From: Halobacteriales archaeon
GTDB taxonomy: Archaea; Halobacteriota; Halobacteria; Halobacteriales; SKNY01
Length of the DNA: 33,867 nucleotides
Direction of reading: 5' to 3'
Assembly: GCA_007118975.1 (NCBI GenBank)
Contig: SKQO01000129.1
Coordinates: forward strand, 1 to 33,867
Shown: positions 17,869 through 26,386 of the stretch, piece by piece
Position numbering within the stretch: position 1 is the first letter of the stretch
Layout: every line of letters starts with the position of its first letter
Translations under genes and position numbers: made by a program
The notes under the pieces: model-generated
What the model saw: only the letters and a program-made list of their open reading frames with translations
What the model was told of the DNA's origin: nothing
Database searches by the model: none

Positions 17869-18711
17869 ATGGTGACGAGCGTCGCACTCCTGGGAGCAGG
17901 CGGGAAAGTCGGGCAGCGGATCGTCGATCAGATCGAGGGCGATCCCACCTACCACCTCCGTTGCGTGGAACCCGCCCAGGAGGGCCGGGAGGCCCTCGCG
18001 TCGCGTGGGATCGAGTCGTTACCTCGCGGGGCAGCGCTCGACGGTGCGGACGTCGTCATCCTTGCCGTGCCGGACGACGTCATCGGTGACGTTTCCAAAG
18101 ACGTCGTACCTGCGGTCGACGCGGGGACGGTGTTACTATTACTCGACCCGGCTGCCGCCTATGCGGGTGTCGTCCCGGAACGAGCGGACATCGGTATTGT
18201 AATCACGCATCCGTGCCATCCGCGGCTGTTCGATCCCGAACGACCTCCCGCGTATGCCGACGACTGGTTCGGGGGGACCGGCAGGGCAGCCCAGGACATC
18301 GTCTGTGCACTCCACGCCGGTTCCGACGCCGCCTATCAACTCGGAGAAGGCGTCGCCCGCGACATCTTTGCGCCAGTTCGGGATGTGTACCGGCTAACGA
18401 CCGAACAGATGGCGTTACTCGAGCCGACCCTGGCCGAAACGCTCTCCCAGACGCTACTGGAGACCATTCACGAGGGTATGGCGGAAGTGGAAGCGCTTGG
18501 GGTGCCCGCCGAGGCAGCGGAAGCGTTTCTGGTGGGTCACCTGCGAATCCAGATGGCAGTCATCTTTGGTCGGACGGATTTCCCCTTCTCGGACGCTGCC
18601 CAACAGATGTCGACGGCTGCCCGTGATGATCTCCTCGAGGAGGATTGGAAGGACGTATTGACGCGGGAGTATACCCGGGAGAGCGTCCGGCAGATCGCCG
18701 ATCCGGACTGA
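17869..18711 (+). CDS. apnO: ApnO-like D-apionate oxidoisomerase (phosphogluconate dehydrogenase C-terminal domain family)
   Basis: A 280-residue NAD-dependent protein. TSVALLGAGGKVGQRIVDQI at residues 3-22 is a Rossmann loop with GxGGxxG spacing. DVVILAVPDDVIGDVSKDVVP follows as the typical second half. VITHPCHPRLFDPE near residues 113-126 is the signature of the family annotated as phosphogluconate dehydrogenase, C-terminal, to which the D-apionate oxidoisomerase ApnO belongs. The C-terminal half is helical. ApnO oxidises D-apionate and migrates its hydroxymethyl group to give 3-oxo-isoapionate. The gene is divergent from the RLP-kinase operon with about 105 bases between, and the three form a complete oxidation, phosphorylation and cleavage module. 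Related family members act on other acid sugars, so the substrate stays an inference. Confidence 0.82.
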   Translation: MVTSVALLGAGGKVGQRIVDQIEGDPTYHLRCVEPAQEGREALASRGIESLPRGAALDGADVVILAVPDDVIGDVSKDVVPAVDAGTVLLLLDPAAAYAGVVPERADIGIVITHPCHPRLFDPERPPAYADDWFGGTGRAAQDIVCALHAGSDAAYQLGEGVARDIFAPVRDVYRLTTEQMALLEPTLAETLSQTLLETIHEGMAEVEALGVPAEAAEAFLVGHLRIQMAVIFGRTDFPFSDAAQQMSTAARDDLLEEDWKDVLTREYTRESVRQIADPD

Positions 18712-18713
18712 CC

Positions 18714-18727
18714 CGCCCTACAGGGCG
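18714..18727. terminator. Short symmetrical hairpin between convergent genes
   Basis: CGCCC TACA GGGCG sits just after the ApnO-like stop and spans the SDR stop. A five-pair stem with four-base loop could help end both converging transcripts. No T-run follows, so this is tentative. Confidence 0.25.
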
Positions 18728-19502
18728 TGGTATCCACCGTCGACGAACAAGTGTTCGGCGGTAATGTAGTTCGCGTCCTCGCTTGCGAGAAAGAGTGCAG
18801 CACCCGCGATGTCCTCGGGCTGGCCGGCCCGGCCGAGGGGTACCGTTTTCGTCGTTTCCGCGTTTGCCACCCGACGCTCTGTCTCCTCGCCCCCGTCGAT
18901 CCAAACTGGGTAGCGATAATCCCCGGCGCGACCGCGTTCACCCGTATTTCGTGTTCGGCTAACTCGGCAGCGACCACCCGTGTGATCATGCGGAGAGCTC
19001 CCTTGGTGGCGCTATACACCGACTGCCCGGGTTGGGCGTCGATGGCGCTGATCGAGGCGGTGTTGATGATGGTTCCCGAAACGCCGCGATCGATCATGTC
19101 TCGGGCGGCTGCCTGACACCCGACAAAGACGCCGCCGACGTTGATGTCCAGGGTCTCTCTGAACGCCTCGAAATCGACATCGACCAGATCTCCCTGGTGA
19201 TACCGCGCTGCATTGTTAATCATCACGTCGACGCCGCCGAATCCCCGTGCTGCCGCCACGACCGCCGAGACCGCCTTCGGGTCCGACACGTCCGTGTCCA
19301 CAAAGGTTGCCCGGCCGCCGTTTCGTTCGATCAGTTCGTGCGTTGGCGTCGTATTCGCCCCTCGTGGCTCTTCGCAAATATCCGCGATCAGGACAGTGGC
19401 TCCCGCTTCACCGAACCGGGTCGCAATGGCTCGCCCGATGCCCGAGCTCCCGCCAGTAACGATGACAGTCTCGCCCTCGAATTGATAGGAAATCGAACCC
19501 AT
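18718..19502 (-). pseudogene. SDR family oxidoreductase with a one-base frameshift
   Basis: The N-terminal 192 or so residues are a clean short-chain dehydrogenase: TGGSSGIGRAIA at residues 16-27 binds the nucleotide, INNAARY is the NNAG-type motif, and the Ser with YSATK form the catalytic Ser-Tyr-Lys set. After [10 protein letters not shown] the frame becomes nonsense. The C-terminus resumes in another frame as [18 protein letters not shown], then [20 protein letters not shown] and [11 protein letters not shown] with a stop at 18718-18720. One missing C in the CCC at 18908-18910 (minus strand) explains this; restoring it gives a 261-residue protein of normal length. The span is 785 bases, one short of a multiple of three. 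Whether this is a sequencing error or a real mutation cannot be told. A TATA-like box at 19525-19531 supports the ATG at 19502. Confidence 0.85.
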
Positions 19503-19524
19503 AGTTGGCCGTTCGACCCACCCC

Positions 19525-19531
19525 ATTAATA
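19525..19531 (-). promoter_or_regulatory. TATA-like box for the SDR gene
   Basis: On the minus strand TATTAAT lies 23-29 bases upstream of the ATG at 19502, consistent with a leaderless haloarchaeal promoter. Confidence 0.45.
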
Positions 19532-19697
19532 CTGGATTTCTGGGGTGTCACGGATAATCCCAGGTGCTCATCTCACACTACGAGTGATTTTCTGTCATGT
19601 CTTCGAATTTTGCCCCTCCCGGACTTCCTCGGTGACGCACGATAGTGGGTCGACGAACAACACATGCCAGGTTCGATATGACCGCGATACCCGGGGG

Positions 19698-19705
19698 TTA
19701 TTTGG
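19698..19705 (+). promoter_or_regulatory. TATA-like box for the first Gfo/Idh/MocA gene
   Basis: TTATTTGG is centred about 28 bases upstream of the ATG at 19729 and supports that start over in-frame candidates at 19645 and 19678. A GGAGG also lies 3 bases before the ATG, too close to be a standard ribosome-binding site. Confidence 0.45.
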
Positions 19706-19728
19706 GTGCGTTCGAACCGGTGGAGGTA

Positions 19729-20754
19729 ATGACGGATTATGCAGTCGGCGTCATCGGTGCAGGTGGTCGCGGCAGGTTACACGCACGGCGATTTGCCAGG
19801 ATTGACTCGTGTACGGTCCTCGCGTGTGCGGATCTCGAGCTCTCACGGGCGGAACAGCTTGCCGCGGATGTTGATCTCCCCGAAGACGCCGTGTTTACGG
19901 ATTATCGGGAGATGCTCGAGGAAATCAACATCGATGTTCTCTGTGTCCCGACCCCGCCGGCGGTGAGGGCCGCGATCGTCATCGACTGCGCCCGGCGGGC
20001 GGATCTCGATGCAATCCATTGCGAAAAGCCGATGGCCAGCACGTGGGGTGACTGCCGTCGTATGACCCAGGAATGTCGCCGACGCGGCATTCAGCTCACG
20101 TTCACCCACCAGCTCCGCTACAGCAACGCCGTCGAGGAGGCAAGCGCTGTCGTCGATAATGGTGTCCTCGGAGAACTCACCCGCGTCGAAATGCGACGAA
20201 GCAACCTGCTCGAAGCAGGAATTCATCAGGTCGATCTTTGCAGTCACTTTACAGGCAACGTTCCGGCGTCGTGGGTGATCGGTCAAGTGGACTATCGCGA
20301 GCAAGAGACCTATCGCGGTACGAACATCGAAGGCCAGACGCTGGGACACTGGCAATACGATAACGGCATCCACGGGCTGGCGGCGACCGGCCGCGGGAGC
20401 GATCTCGTGGAGCCGCACGTCCGGTTAATCGGCGAGGAAGGGACCCTTGATGTCCAGTTCAGTCACGACGACTTCGATGGCACCCGTGTATTACTGCGAA
20501 CCGGTGGTGAGGAGACCGTGGTGTTCCAGGGGGAGCGAGGACCCGCAATTACACGAACACTCGAAGATGTACTCTGCTGTATCGGCTCCGATGAGGAACC
20601 ACGCGTGGTCGCAAACAACGTGTTTGTCGCGAACGAGCTCATCTTCGGCGTCTACGAGTCGTCTCGCCGGCATGGAGGAGTCGAGTTTCCGTTGACGGTG
20701 GACGACGACCCGCTGCAATCGATGATCGAGACTGGAGAGATTTACGTCGAGTAG
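19729..20754 (+). CDS. Gfo/Idh/MocA family oxidoreductase (first copy)
   Basis: A 341-residue sugar dehydrogenase-type protein. The N-terminal Rossmann domain opens with YAVGVIGAGGRGRLHARRF at about residues 4-22. HCEKPMAS carries the conserved catalytic Lys of the EKP motif, and GIHQVDLCSHF provides the His/Asp pair of the second domain. The length is normal for the family. Members oxidise or reduce sugars and cyclitols with NAD(P); the bacterial D-apiose dehydrogenase ApsD belongs to this superfamily, so this gene, about 1 kb from the ApnO-like gene, is one of two candidates here for the first oxidation step. That link is inference: the superfamily is too broad for assignment by eye. It lies divergently from the SDR gene. 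Confidence 0.85.
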   Translation: MTDYAVGVIGAGGRGRLHARRFARIDSCTVLACADLELSRAEQLAADVDLPEDAVFTDYREMLEEINIDVLCVPTPPAVRAAIVIDCARRADLDAIHCEKPMASTWGDCRRMTQECRRRGIQLTFTHQLRYSNAVEEASAVVDNGVLGELTRVEMRRSNLLEAGIHQVDLCSHFTGNVPASWVIGQVDYREQETYRGTNIEGQTLGHWQYDNGIHGLAATGRGSDLVEPHVRLIGEEGTLDVQFSHDDFDGTRVLLRTGGEETVVFQGERGPAITRTLEDVLCCIGSDEEPRVVANNVFVANELIFGVYESSRRHGGVEFPLTVDDDPLQSMIETGEIYVE

Positions 20755-21003
20755 GCAGACCACGGGTACACTGGATCGCGTCGTCCGTTCGCGGCTCGAT
20801 CGGTCGGATACGGGTGGAAGCGATCCCGATTGTTGTCATTCTTCGAGGGGTGGGAGACTGATTGGGTTAATCTGGGATCTGTGGGTGCGGGAAAAGCGAC
20901 GTATGGGAAGGTCGAGTACCATCATGAATTGGGTCGGGTACGCCGCTTCAGCCCCGTTCCAGTGCGATAGGCGTGATCTCTATCGAATCGGACCCGGAAG
21001 GTT

Positions 21004-21945
21004 TCACCCCTGGCTCGTACGACGTGCGAACTCCCAGGCGTGATTGATCGCGAGCCAGCCGGGTAACCCGAACATCGAGGCGAGGGTCACCGCACCGCCT
21101 TTCATACGATCACTAAGCCCCCTGGCATGGTACGTTGATTTGGAAAAACACCAGATCGCCCGCAGCGCCCAGGTGCGTTGCTTGAGCCAGTATTTGCCTT
21201 CCCGCCGATACCAGGTGGCGAGGAGTTCGTGTTTGATTTCTGGGTATTGGTCGTAGAGATCGCCTCGGTGTTCGACGTTCTGTCTTACCTTTTGGAACGT
21301 TCGCGGTTCGGTCCAGAGGGCGTTGGTCGTTTGGGAATACACTGCGAGACACTCGTCTACATACTCGAACTGCGCTCGTATGGCGAGCTCGATTTTGAGG
21401 TCGGTGTCGCCGAGTTCGATGTCGAGATCGTCGTCGGGTGCCATCCCCGCCAGCGGGAGACAATCCAAAAGCACGTCCCGTCGTATCAACATCGATCCCG
21501 TCCACAGCGGGAACGTCTCGAATCGTAGCGCGGGCTTTAAGATGTTGCCAGCGACCGTTGATTTCGGGAAACACGGCCCGTCCTCGCCGCGAATGACGCC
21601 GCAATAAGAGACGCCGATATCGGGGTTTGCATCGAGGATGGCCGCGGTTTTCGCGAGTTTGCCCTCGAAGAGATAATCATCGTCATCGAGTAACTGGATG
21701 TACTCACCCGAGGACGCCTCGATCCCGGTGGTATTCGCTGCCGCCCACCCCCGGTTCTCTTCGTGATATATCGGTGTGACGTCCGGGAATCGCTCGAGGA
21801 CCGGCCGTGCGTGTGCCTCGCCGGAATCGTCCACGACGATAAGTTCGACCGGATCGTAGCTCTGGTTCTGGACGCTCGTAATCGCCCGTGCCAGCAAGGT
21901 GTTGCGATAGTGAGTGGGAATGATTACGGAGATCCGCGCGGCCAT
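21004..21945 (-). CDS. Family 2 glycosyltransferase
   Basis: A 313-residue GT-A fold transferase. ISVIIPTHYRNTLLARAI at about residues 5-22 and VELIVVDDSGE form the nucleotide-binding start. EYIQLLDDDDYLFEGKL contains the Asp-rich metal motif, and LWTGSMLIRR and APDDDLDIELGDTDLKIELA provide the acceptor-side and catalytic Asp region. It would transfer a sugar from a nucleotide donor, probably for surface polysaccharide or protein glycosylation. There is no strong C-terminal membrane helix. The ATG at 21945 is used because the longer frame begins with TTG at 21966. It stands alone among catabolic genes and next to a gene-poor stretch, so it may be left over from a rearranged glycosylation locus. 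Confidence 0.85.
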   Translation of the reverse strand: MAARISVIIPTHYRNTLLARAITSVQNQSYDPVELIVVDDSGEAHARPVLERFPDVTPIYHEENRGWAAANTTGIEASSGEYIQLLDDDDYLFEGKLAKTAAILDANPDIGVSYCGVIRGEDGPCFPKSTVAGNILKPALRFETFPLWTGSMLIRRDVLLDCLPLAGMAPDDDLDIELGDTDLKIELAIRAQFEYVDECLAVYSQTTNALWTEPRTFQKVRQNVEHRGDLYDQYPEIKHELLATWYRREGKYWLKQRTWALRAIWCFSKSTYHARGLSDRMKGGAVTLASMFGLPGWLAINHAWEFARRTSQG

Positions 21946-22680
21946 GACCTTGCGATCTGGTGACAAACGTAATGGTTAGCCAGTCGCTGATAAGGAGCAG
22001 GGGGTCTCCTGGTTGTTTTCGCCTCCGGATACATCAGACGACGTGGAATCAATCCACCTTGTGATCGTCAGGCCGAGATTTCAATCTATCATTGTAAACA
22101 GCAGGCAACCCATACTTCCAGGGAGTAAGCGGGATAGAATCGCGTGATTCCTGTCATTGCTATATTGGTGGCTTGTCCACGCAACGCCCCTCAGTACTCG
22201 GAACCAATCGGTGACCGTCCGATTCTTACATCGTCGGTCGCGACGGTGACTACTGGATGGACCGAGGTACGAAACGCCGAGTTTGCCGAAACCGAATCGG
22301 CACTCGTCGGGCAAAAACAATCTCGAGGGATGAACGAAGTAGCGGCGAGGAATACCCGGGACGTGGCACTCCCAGCAGTCCCACCCGCGTAGTGCACGGG
22401 CATCCCTCCAGATTCTCACAGGCTGAATGCTTGGCGGGATTGCAAGACTGGCATTTCAAACGCTGAGCAAACCGGGTTTTTGCGATGTACGCGAATCTTC
22501 GATTCGCTGGCCTCAAGATTCCTCCCGAATCCACGCGCGGGACGGTGGCAATCACGTGGTGTGACTGATGTGCCTGCGGCGGGATACATTCGTGGAAAGT
22601 CTCCCTTCCGTAGCGAGTTCCCCAGGTATGATCTCTCGATACCTGTTCCTGTAGCAATGCAGTATTTTCCAAGCGGTGAC
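21946..22680. other. Gene-poor stretch of about 0.7 kb, possibly eroded sequence
   Basis: No frame here resembles a known family. Open frames of 82 (plus) and 140 (minus) codons exist but have many Cys, Arg and Ser and little Asp or Glu, unlike haloarchaeal proteins. The base composition looks less GC-rich than the coding neighbours. Its position between a lone glycosyltransferase and a truncated binding-protein gene suggests a rearrangement or insertion scar, but I found no terminal inverted repeats. Confidence 0.4.
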
Positions 22681-23330
22681 TTACCCGAAGTATGAGCAGT
22701 CAGTCCCTGCCCCGGTGGGTGTGCGTACCTCCCGATCGACGATCTCTGCTTCGTGTTTCGGGTTGGAGAGGTTTGCCTGGATCAATCCTTCGCCGAGGTA
22801 ATCGTGCAGGTGGGCGGCTTCGCCGAAGTATTCCCATTTCGTCTCGACATCTTTACCCCAGTCCGTCAAGACGCGGGGCCACAACCAGTTTTCCGTGTTC
22901 AGGAAATGCTGGGTCGCATTCGAGGCGATCGGCATCGTCGGTAGGAACCAGTTGGTGATCCACATCATCCACTGCCAGTAGTATTCGGCGTTCTCCTCGT
23001 GAGGTTCGTCGCGAGGGGCGTTGTAATGTTCGATGTCGAGGATGTCCCCGATGGGATCAGTCCGTTCGACCGGCGTCCGGTCGATCATCCGAACGATGTA
23101 GTGCCAGGGCATGTCGATTAGATCGCCGTTGGGCTCCCCGATTGGAGGCACCTGAATGTAGGCGTCGTGAAGGGTCTCCGGCATTCCGTCGACGCGATCT
23201 TGATCGACCCACCTGTCGACGATCAGTTCTTCCTGCAGATCGTGTGGGAAAATGTTCCGCTTCCGGAGTCGGTGAGCGACGGCGGTCCTGATGCGGTCAT
23301 ACGGGCCCCTCGCGGTCTCGGCAAGTACCT
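22681..23330 (-). pseudogene. C-terminal remnant of a family 5 substrate-binding lipoprotein
   Basis: The frame encodes a clear paralogue of the last 190 or so residues of the binding protein at 27447-29735. Shared stretches include QEELIVDRWVDQDRVDGMPET, DRTPVERTDPIGDILDIEHYNA, DEPHEENAEYYWQWMMWITNW and NTENWLW. Similarity is clear from about 23270 down to the stop and fades upstream. There is no signal peptide, lipobox or N-terminal two thirds, and the 2-hydroxyacid dehydrogenase gene ends only about 140 bases beyond. An ATG at 23184 could start a 167-residue peptide, but it would be a fragment. I read this as a gene that lost its 5' part by deletion, with the C-terminal lobe still intact and little decayed, so the event may be recent. 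Confidence 0.82.
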
Positions 23331-23473
23331 GCGCAGTGCTTCCGGTCCGGTACGGGGATCTCCGCTCTCGAGACTGTCCAACGTCATCCGTTGCCCGTAT
23401 GGGTCCCCGCTTTTCCCTGGTTCTTTCGATTCAGGGGACACCGAGTGACTGCGTCACGCCTCGATCGACCTTG

Positions 23474-24451
23474 CTACAGTGCGTCCTCATTGATGAGGTT
23501 CGGCGGCACCGATCCCTCGAGCCCGGCGACCATGTTGGCCGCAGCCATCTCGGCCATTTCCAAGCGTGTCTCTCGGCTCGCGCTGCCGATGTGCGGCGCC
23601 AGAACGACGAATTCCTCGATCTCCGCCAGCTGCTGGTTGACCGCCGGCTCGTCCTCGAACGTATCGATGGCGGCTCCCCGGAGTTCTCCCGCTTTGAGGG
23701 CGGCAGCGAGATCATCCTCGTCTACGATCGGTCCGCGGGCTGCATTCACGAGAATGGCCTCGTCGTTCATCCGTTCGAACGTCTCCGCATCGAAGGTCGC
23801 CTCCGTTTCCGGCGTGAGCGGGGTGTGAATCGAGAGGAACTCGCTCCGTTCGAGTAGGGTGTCGAATTCGACGTATTCGGCGTCGAGTTCCGCCTCCGCA
23901 TCGGGTTTCGGTTCCCGGCTGTTGTAGATGATATCCATATCGAACCCGTGGTAGCCGCGCCGTGCGACTGCCTGCCCGATCCGGCCCATGCCCCAGATGC
24001 CGAGGGTCTTCCCGTATACGTCGACCCCCATATGCGGTTGCATCAACTCCCAGCCGTCGTATCGGTCCGCTCGCGAATAGACGTCCGCTTCTGGAATTCG
24101 TCTTGCGGCGGCCATCAGGAGGGCAAACGTGAGGTCTGCGGTGGTCTCGGTCAGCACCCCTGGGGTATTGGTCACGAGCACGTCCCGCTCCGTCGCAGCC
24201 TCGACGTCGACGTTGTCGTAGCCGACTGCCACGTTCGAGACGACCTTGAGGTTCGGACATGCGTCCAGCACGTCGGCATCGATGGGATCGTTGAGCAGAC
24301 AGATCAGTCCCTCGGCATCACGCGTTCGATCGATCAGTTCGTCGGTCGGCAGAATGCGCGAAGTGTCGTTACAGCGCACCGTGTGCCCTGCGTCCTCGAC
24401 CTGTTCGATCGCCTGGTCGAAAATCCGCCGGGATACGAATACGTCGGCCAT
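23474..24451 (-). CDS. D-2-hydroxyacid dehydrogenase, glyoxylate/hydroxypyruvate reductase type
   Basis: A 325-residue D-isomer-specific 2-hydroxyacid dehydrogenase. LKVVSNVAVGYDNVDV is the substrate-domain signature. LGIWGMGRIGQAVARRGY near residues 148-165 binds the cofactor. IIYNSREPK, with Ser-Arg after the second strand, suggests NADP(H), as in archaeal glyoxylate reductases. VNAARGPIVDEDDL supplies the catalytic Arg, DTFEDEPA the Glu and LAPHIGSAS the His. The likely reaction is interconversion of glyoxylate and glycolate or of hydroxypyruvate and D-glycerate. The ATG at 24451 is chosen over the TTG at 24481. It lies 30 bases after the TIM-barrel gene upstream and is probably in its operon. 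In an apiose-type pathway it could process glycolate-level products (inference). Confidence 0.9.
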   Translation of the reverse strand: MADVFVSRRIFDQAIEQVEDAGHTVRCNDTSRILPTDELIDRTRDAEGLICLLNDPIDADVLDACPNLKVVSNVAVGYDNVDVEAATERDVLVTNTPGVLTETTADLTFALLMAAARRIPEADVYSRADRYDGWELMQPHMGVDVYGKTLGIWGMGRIGQAVARRGYHGFDMDIIYNSREPKPDAEAELDAEYVEFDTLLERSEFLSIHTPLTPETEATFDAETFERMNDEAILVNAARGPIVDEDDLAAALKAGELRGAAIDTFEDEPAVNQQLAEIEEFVVLAPHIGSASRETRLEMAEMAAANMVAGLEGSVPPNLINEDAL

Positions 24452-24481
24452 CTCTGTCGAGTGATCCCCACCGGCAATCAA

Positions 24482-25438
24482 TTAACTATCGAAATGGTAG
24501 TGATCTGGGGCGATACTGCCCCAGGCACGGTTGAAGGTCCGCTTGGCGTTCGCGATCACGATGTCGGGGTCCTCCTCTAGGACGGGCGCGACCTCGAAAC
24601 TGACGATGGGTCGATCGTCACCGCCCAGATACCCGCTTGCGAAGAGCGCCTCGAGGAATTCCTGGAGCTCTCGTTCGCCGATTTCGCCGATCCCGAACCG
24701 CGGGTGGAGATCACCGTACGCCGGGTGACCGGTATCGTGGATCACGCAATTCCCGATATGGACGTGAACCAGAGTCTCACCGAGCGCCGCCAGATCAGCT
24801 CGAGGCGTCGTGAAGGGTGGTTCCAACGCCTGCATCGGGAGGTGAGAGAGGTCGATCATGATACCGAAATCGTGGCCGTCATCCCGGAGTGATCGCGCCA
24901 GCTCGGCGGCTTCTTCGTGGGAGCCACCGATCAAGGCGCACTTGTCCGTTTGCGGATCGAAGGTCTCCAGCGTGACGCCCACCCCGCCGTTTGCTGCTGC
25001 ATACGTACAGATTTCCGCGATCGAATCCTCGAGTAGCTCGAGTTGCTCGGGGCGGTCTGCGGTGTCATTCGGCGCAGGGCCACTGAGGATCCCCACGCGC
25101 TCGGCGCCGAGTTCCACCGCCTGATCGATCCCTTCTTTGACGACATCGATGGCCGCCGCTCGGGCTTCGTCCGACGGATCGTTGAGATTGTGATCGCCGC
25201 CCAGTAACATCGGTTGTGCACCGAAGCCGACCCGCATGTTCGCCTGCTCGAGCAGTTCCCCGGTTTTTCGGCGCGTTTCATCGTCGTTGATCGGGCCGAC
25301 TTCGATGGCACCGAAAAACGGATCGGTGGCGATCTCTCGGACAGTCTCCAGAATGGGGCCGTCACCACTCATCGTTTCCGGATACACCATGAAGTGAACA
25401 ATGCCCATGTCGACGTGACCGTGATGTGGTTCCGACAT
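24482..25438 (-). CDS. Sugar phosphate isomerase/epimerase family TIM barrel (first copy)
   Basis: A 318-residue protein of the xylose-isomerase-like / AP endonuclease 2 TIM-barrel superfamily. Metal-site segments are recognisable: VGVTLETFDPQTDKC holds the first Glu, GIMIDLSHLPMQ the Asp and His, LVHVHIGNCV the next His and PIVSFEVAP the last Glu. Family members isomerise or epimerise sugars and keto-acids, and some decarboxylate or dehydrate related substrates, so the reaction cannot be read from sequence. It is followed at 30 bases by the 2-hydroxyacid dehydrogenase and preceded by a second TIM-barrel gene on the same strand. The ATG at 25438 gives a normal length. Confidence 0.85.
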   Translation of the reverse strand: MSEPHHGHVDMGIVHFMVYPETMSGDGPILETVREIATDPFFGAIEVGPINDDETRRKTGELLEQANMRVGFGAQPMLLGGDHNLNDPSDEARAAAIDVVKEGIDQAVELGAERVGILSGPAPNDTADRPEQLELLEDSIAEICTYAAANGGVGVTLETFDPQTDKCALIGGSHEEAAELARSLRDDGHDFGIMIDLSHLPMQALEPPFTTPRADLAALGETLVHVHIGNCVIHDTGHPAYGDLHPRFGIGEIGERELQEFLEALFASGYLGGDDRPIVSFEVAPVLEEDPDIVIANAKRTFNRAWGSIAPDHYHFDS

Positions 25439-25621
25439 GTGGCGACAGTCACCGATCCGGGATCTAAATCTGTTTGTTCTCCCGCTTGGCTGTGGCCCGG
25501 TGACGGCAAGCGGACGGACCCAGACCTCCCACTAGAGGCTGTCAGGCGCGAACACCGGGTAATGAGGTGCTGTATCAGCCAGGTTCGACGCACTCGAAAA
25601 GTAACCGGTGGATGTGCTGAC

Positions 25622-26386
25622 TCAGTCGTTTTCGATCATCTCGGCGACATTCGATACTGCAGCTCTGGGGCCGCCGACCGGCGTGAATTCACACCCGATA
25701 TATCCGTCGTAGCCGGCCTCGAGGAGTTCCGGCAGAATCCGTTCGTAGGCGAGCTCCCCGGTACCCGGTTCGTGGCGCCCCGGAACGTCCGCAACGTGAA
25801 CGTGGGCGATCGCATCGAGGTTCTCGGTGAGCAGTTGGGTGACGTTCCCTTCCGTGATTTGCTGGTGATAGATGTCGAAAAGCACGCCAAGATTAGGATG
25901 ATCAACTGCGGTAACGAGATCAAATGCCCGACCCGATTCGACAAGCCACGTCCCCGGATGGTCGACGGCGGTGTTCAACGGCTCCAGGAGCAAGGTTATC
26001 CCAGCCTCCTCCGCGACGCGTGTCCCTTCTCGCAACACCGCCGTGCATGCCGCAAATTGTTTTACATCAGACACGCCCTGGAGGTCGGCACCGGGTGAGA
26101 CGTTGAGCAACTCGATGCCGAGTTCGTCCGCCAGCGCCACGGCGTCGTGGATCTCCTGGACGGTTTGCTCGGTCCGATCCGGATCGTTGATCGGGCCGAC
26201 GAGACTCGAGGCGTACCCGAACGCCAGTCCGTGATCCCGGGCAACCGGCACGAGGTCGCGAAGTTCCTCGGGGCCTTTTCCATACGTGCCGACCGCAGTT
26301 GCATCCGTTTCTGCGGCGCGTTCAATGCGCGCTTCGAAGGTGTCCTCGTCGAACACCATGTTCAGGTTCACCGAGATGTCGGCCAT
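25622..26386 (-). CDS. Hydroxypyruvate isomerase-like (Hyi/OtnI family) TIM barrel
   Basis: A 254-residue protein with the compact TIM barrel of the hydroxypyruvate isomerase family. LLLEPLNTAVDHPGTWL contains the metal-binding Glu and the EPLN hallmark. LGVLFDIYHQQITEGNV carries the Asp/His pair. HVHVADVPGRHEPGTGEL is almost the family consensus, followed by IGCEFTPVG with the last Glu. Known members isomerise hydroxypyruvate with tartronate semialdehyde or convert 2-oxo- to 3-oxo-tetronates (OtnI). The latter is notable because DUF1537 kinases often act on 3-oxo-tetronates, so it could alternatively feed the kinase at 15090. The sequence GAGGCGTA directly before the ATG may be a ribosome-binding site. 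It heads the three-gene run with the other TIM barrel and the 2-hydroxyacid dehydrogenase. Confidence 0.85.
   Translation of the reverse strand: MADISVNLNMVFDEDTFEARIERAAETDATAVGTYGKGPEELRDLVPVARDHGLAFGYASSLVGPINDPDRTEQTVQEIHDAVALADELGIELLNVSPGADLQGVSDVKQFAACTAVLREGTRVAEEAGITLLLEPLNTAVDHPGTWLVESGRAFDLVTAVDHPNLGVLFDIYHQQITEGNVTQLLTENLDAIAHVHVADVPGRHEPGTGELAYERILPELLEAGYDGYIGCEFTPVGGPRAAVSNVAEMIEND

Noticed and set aside
22250..22672. 140-codon minus-strand frame in the gene-poor stretch
   Set aside because: It has an excess of Cys, Arg and Ser and no motif. I considered a transposase remnant but found no catalytic residues or terminal repeats.
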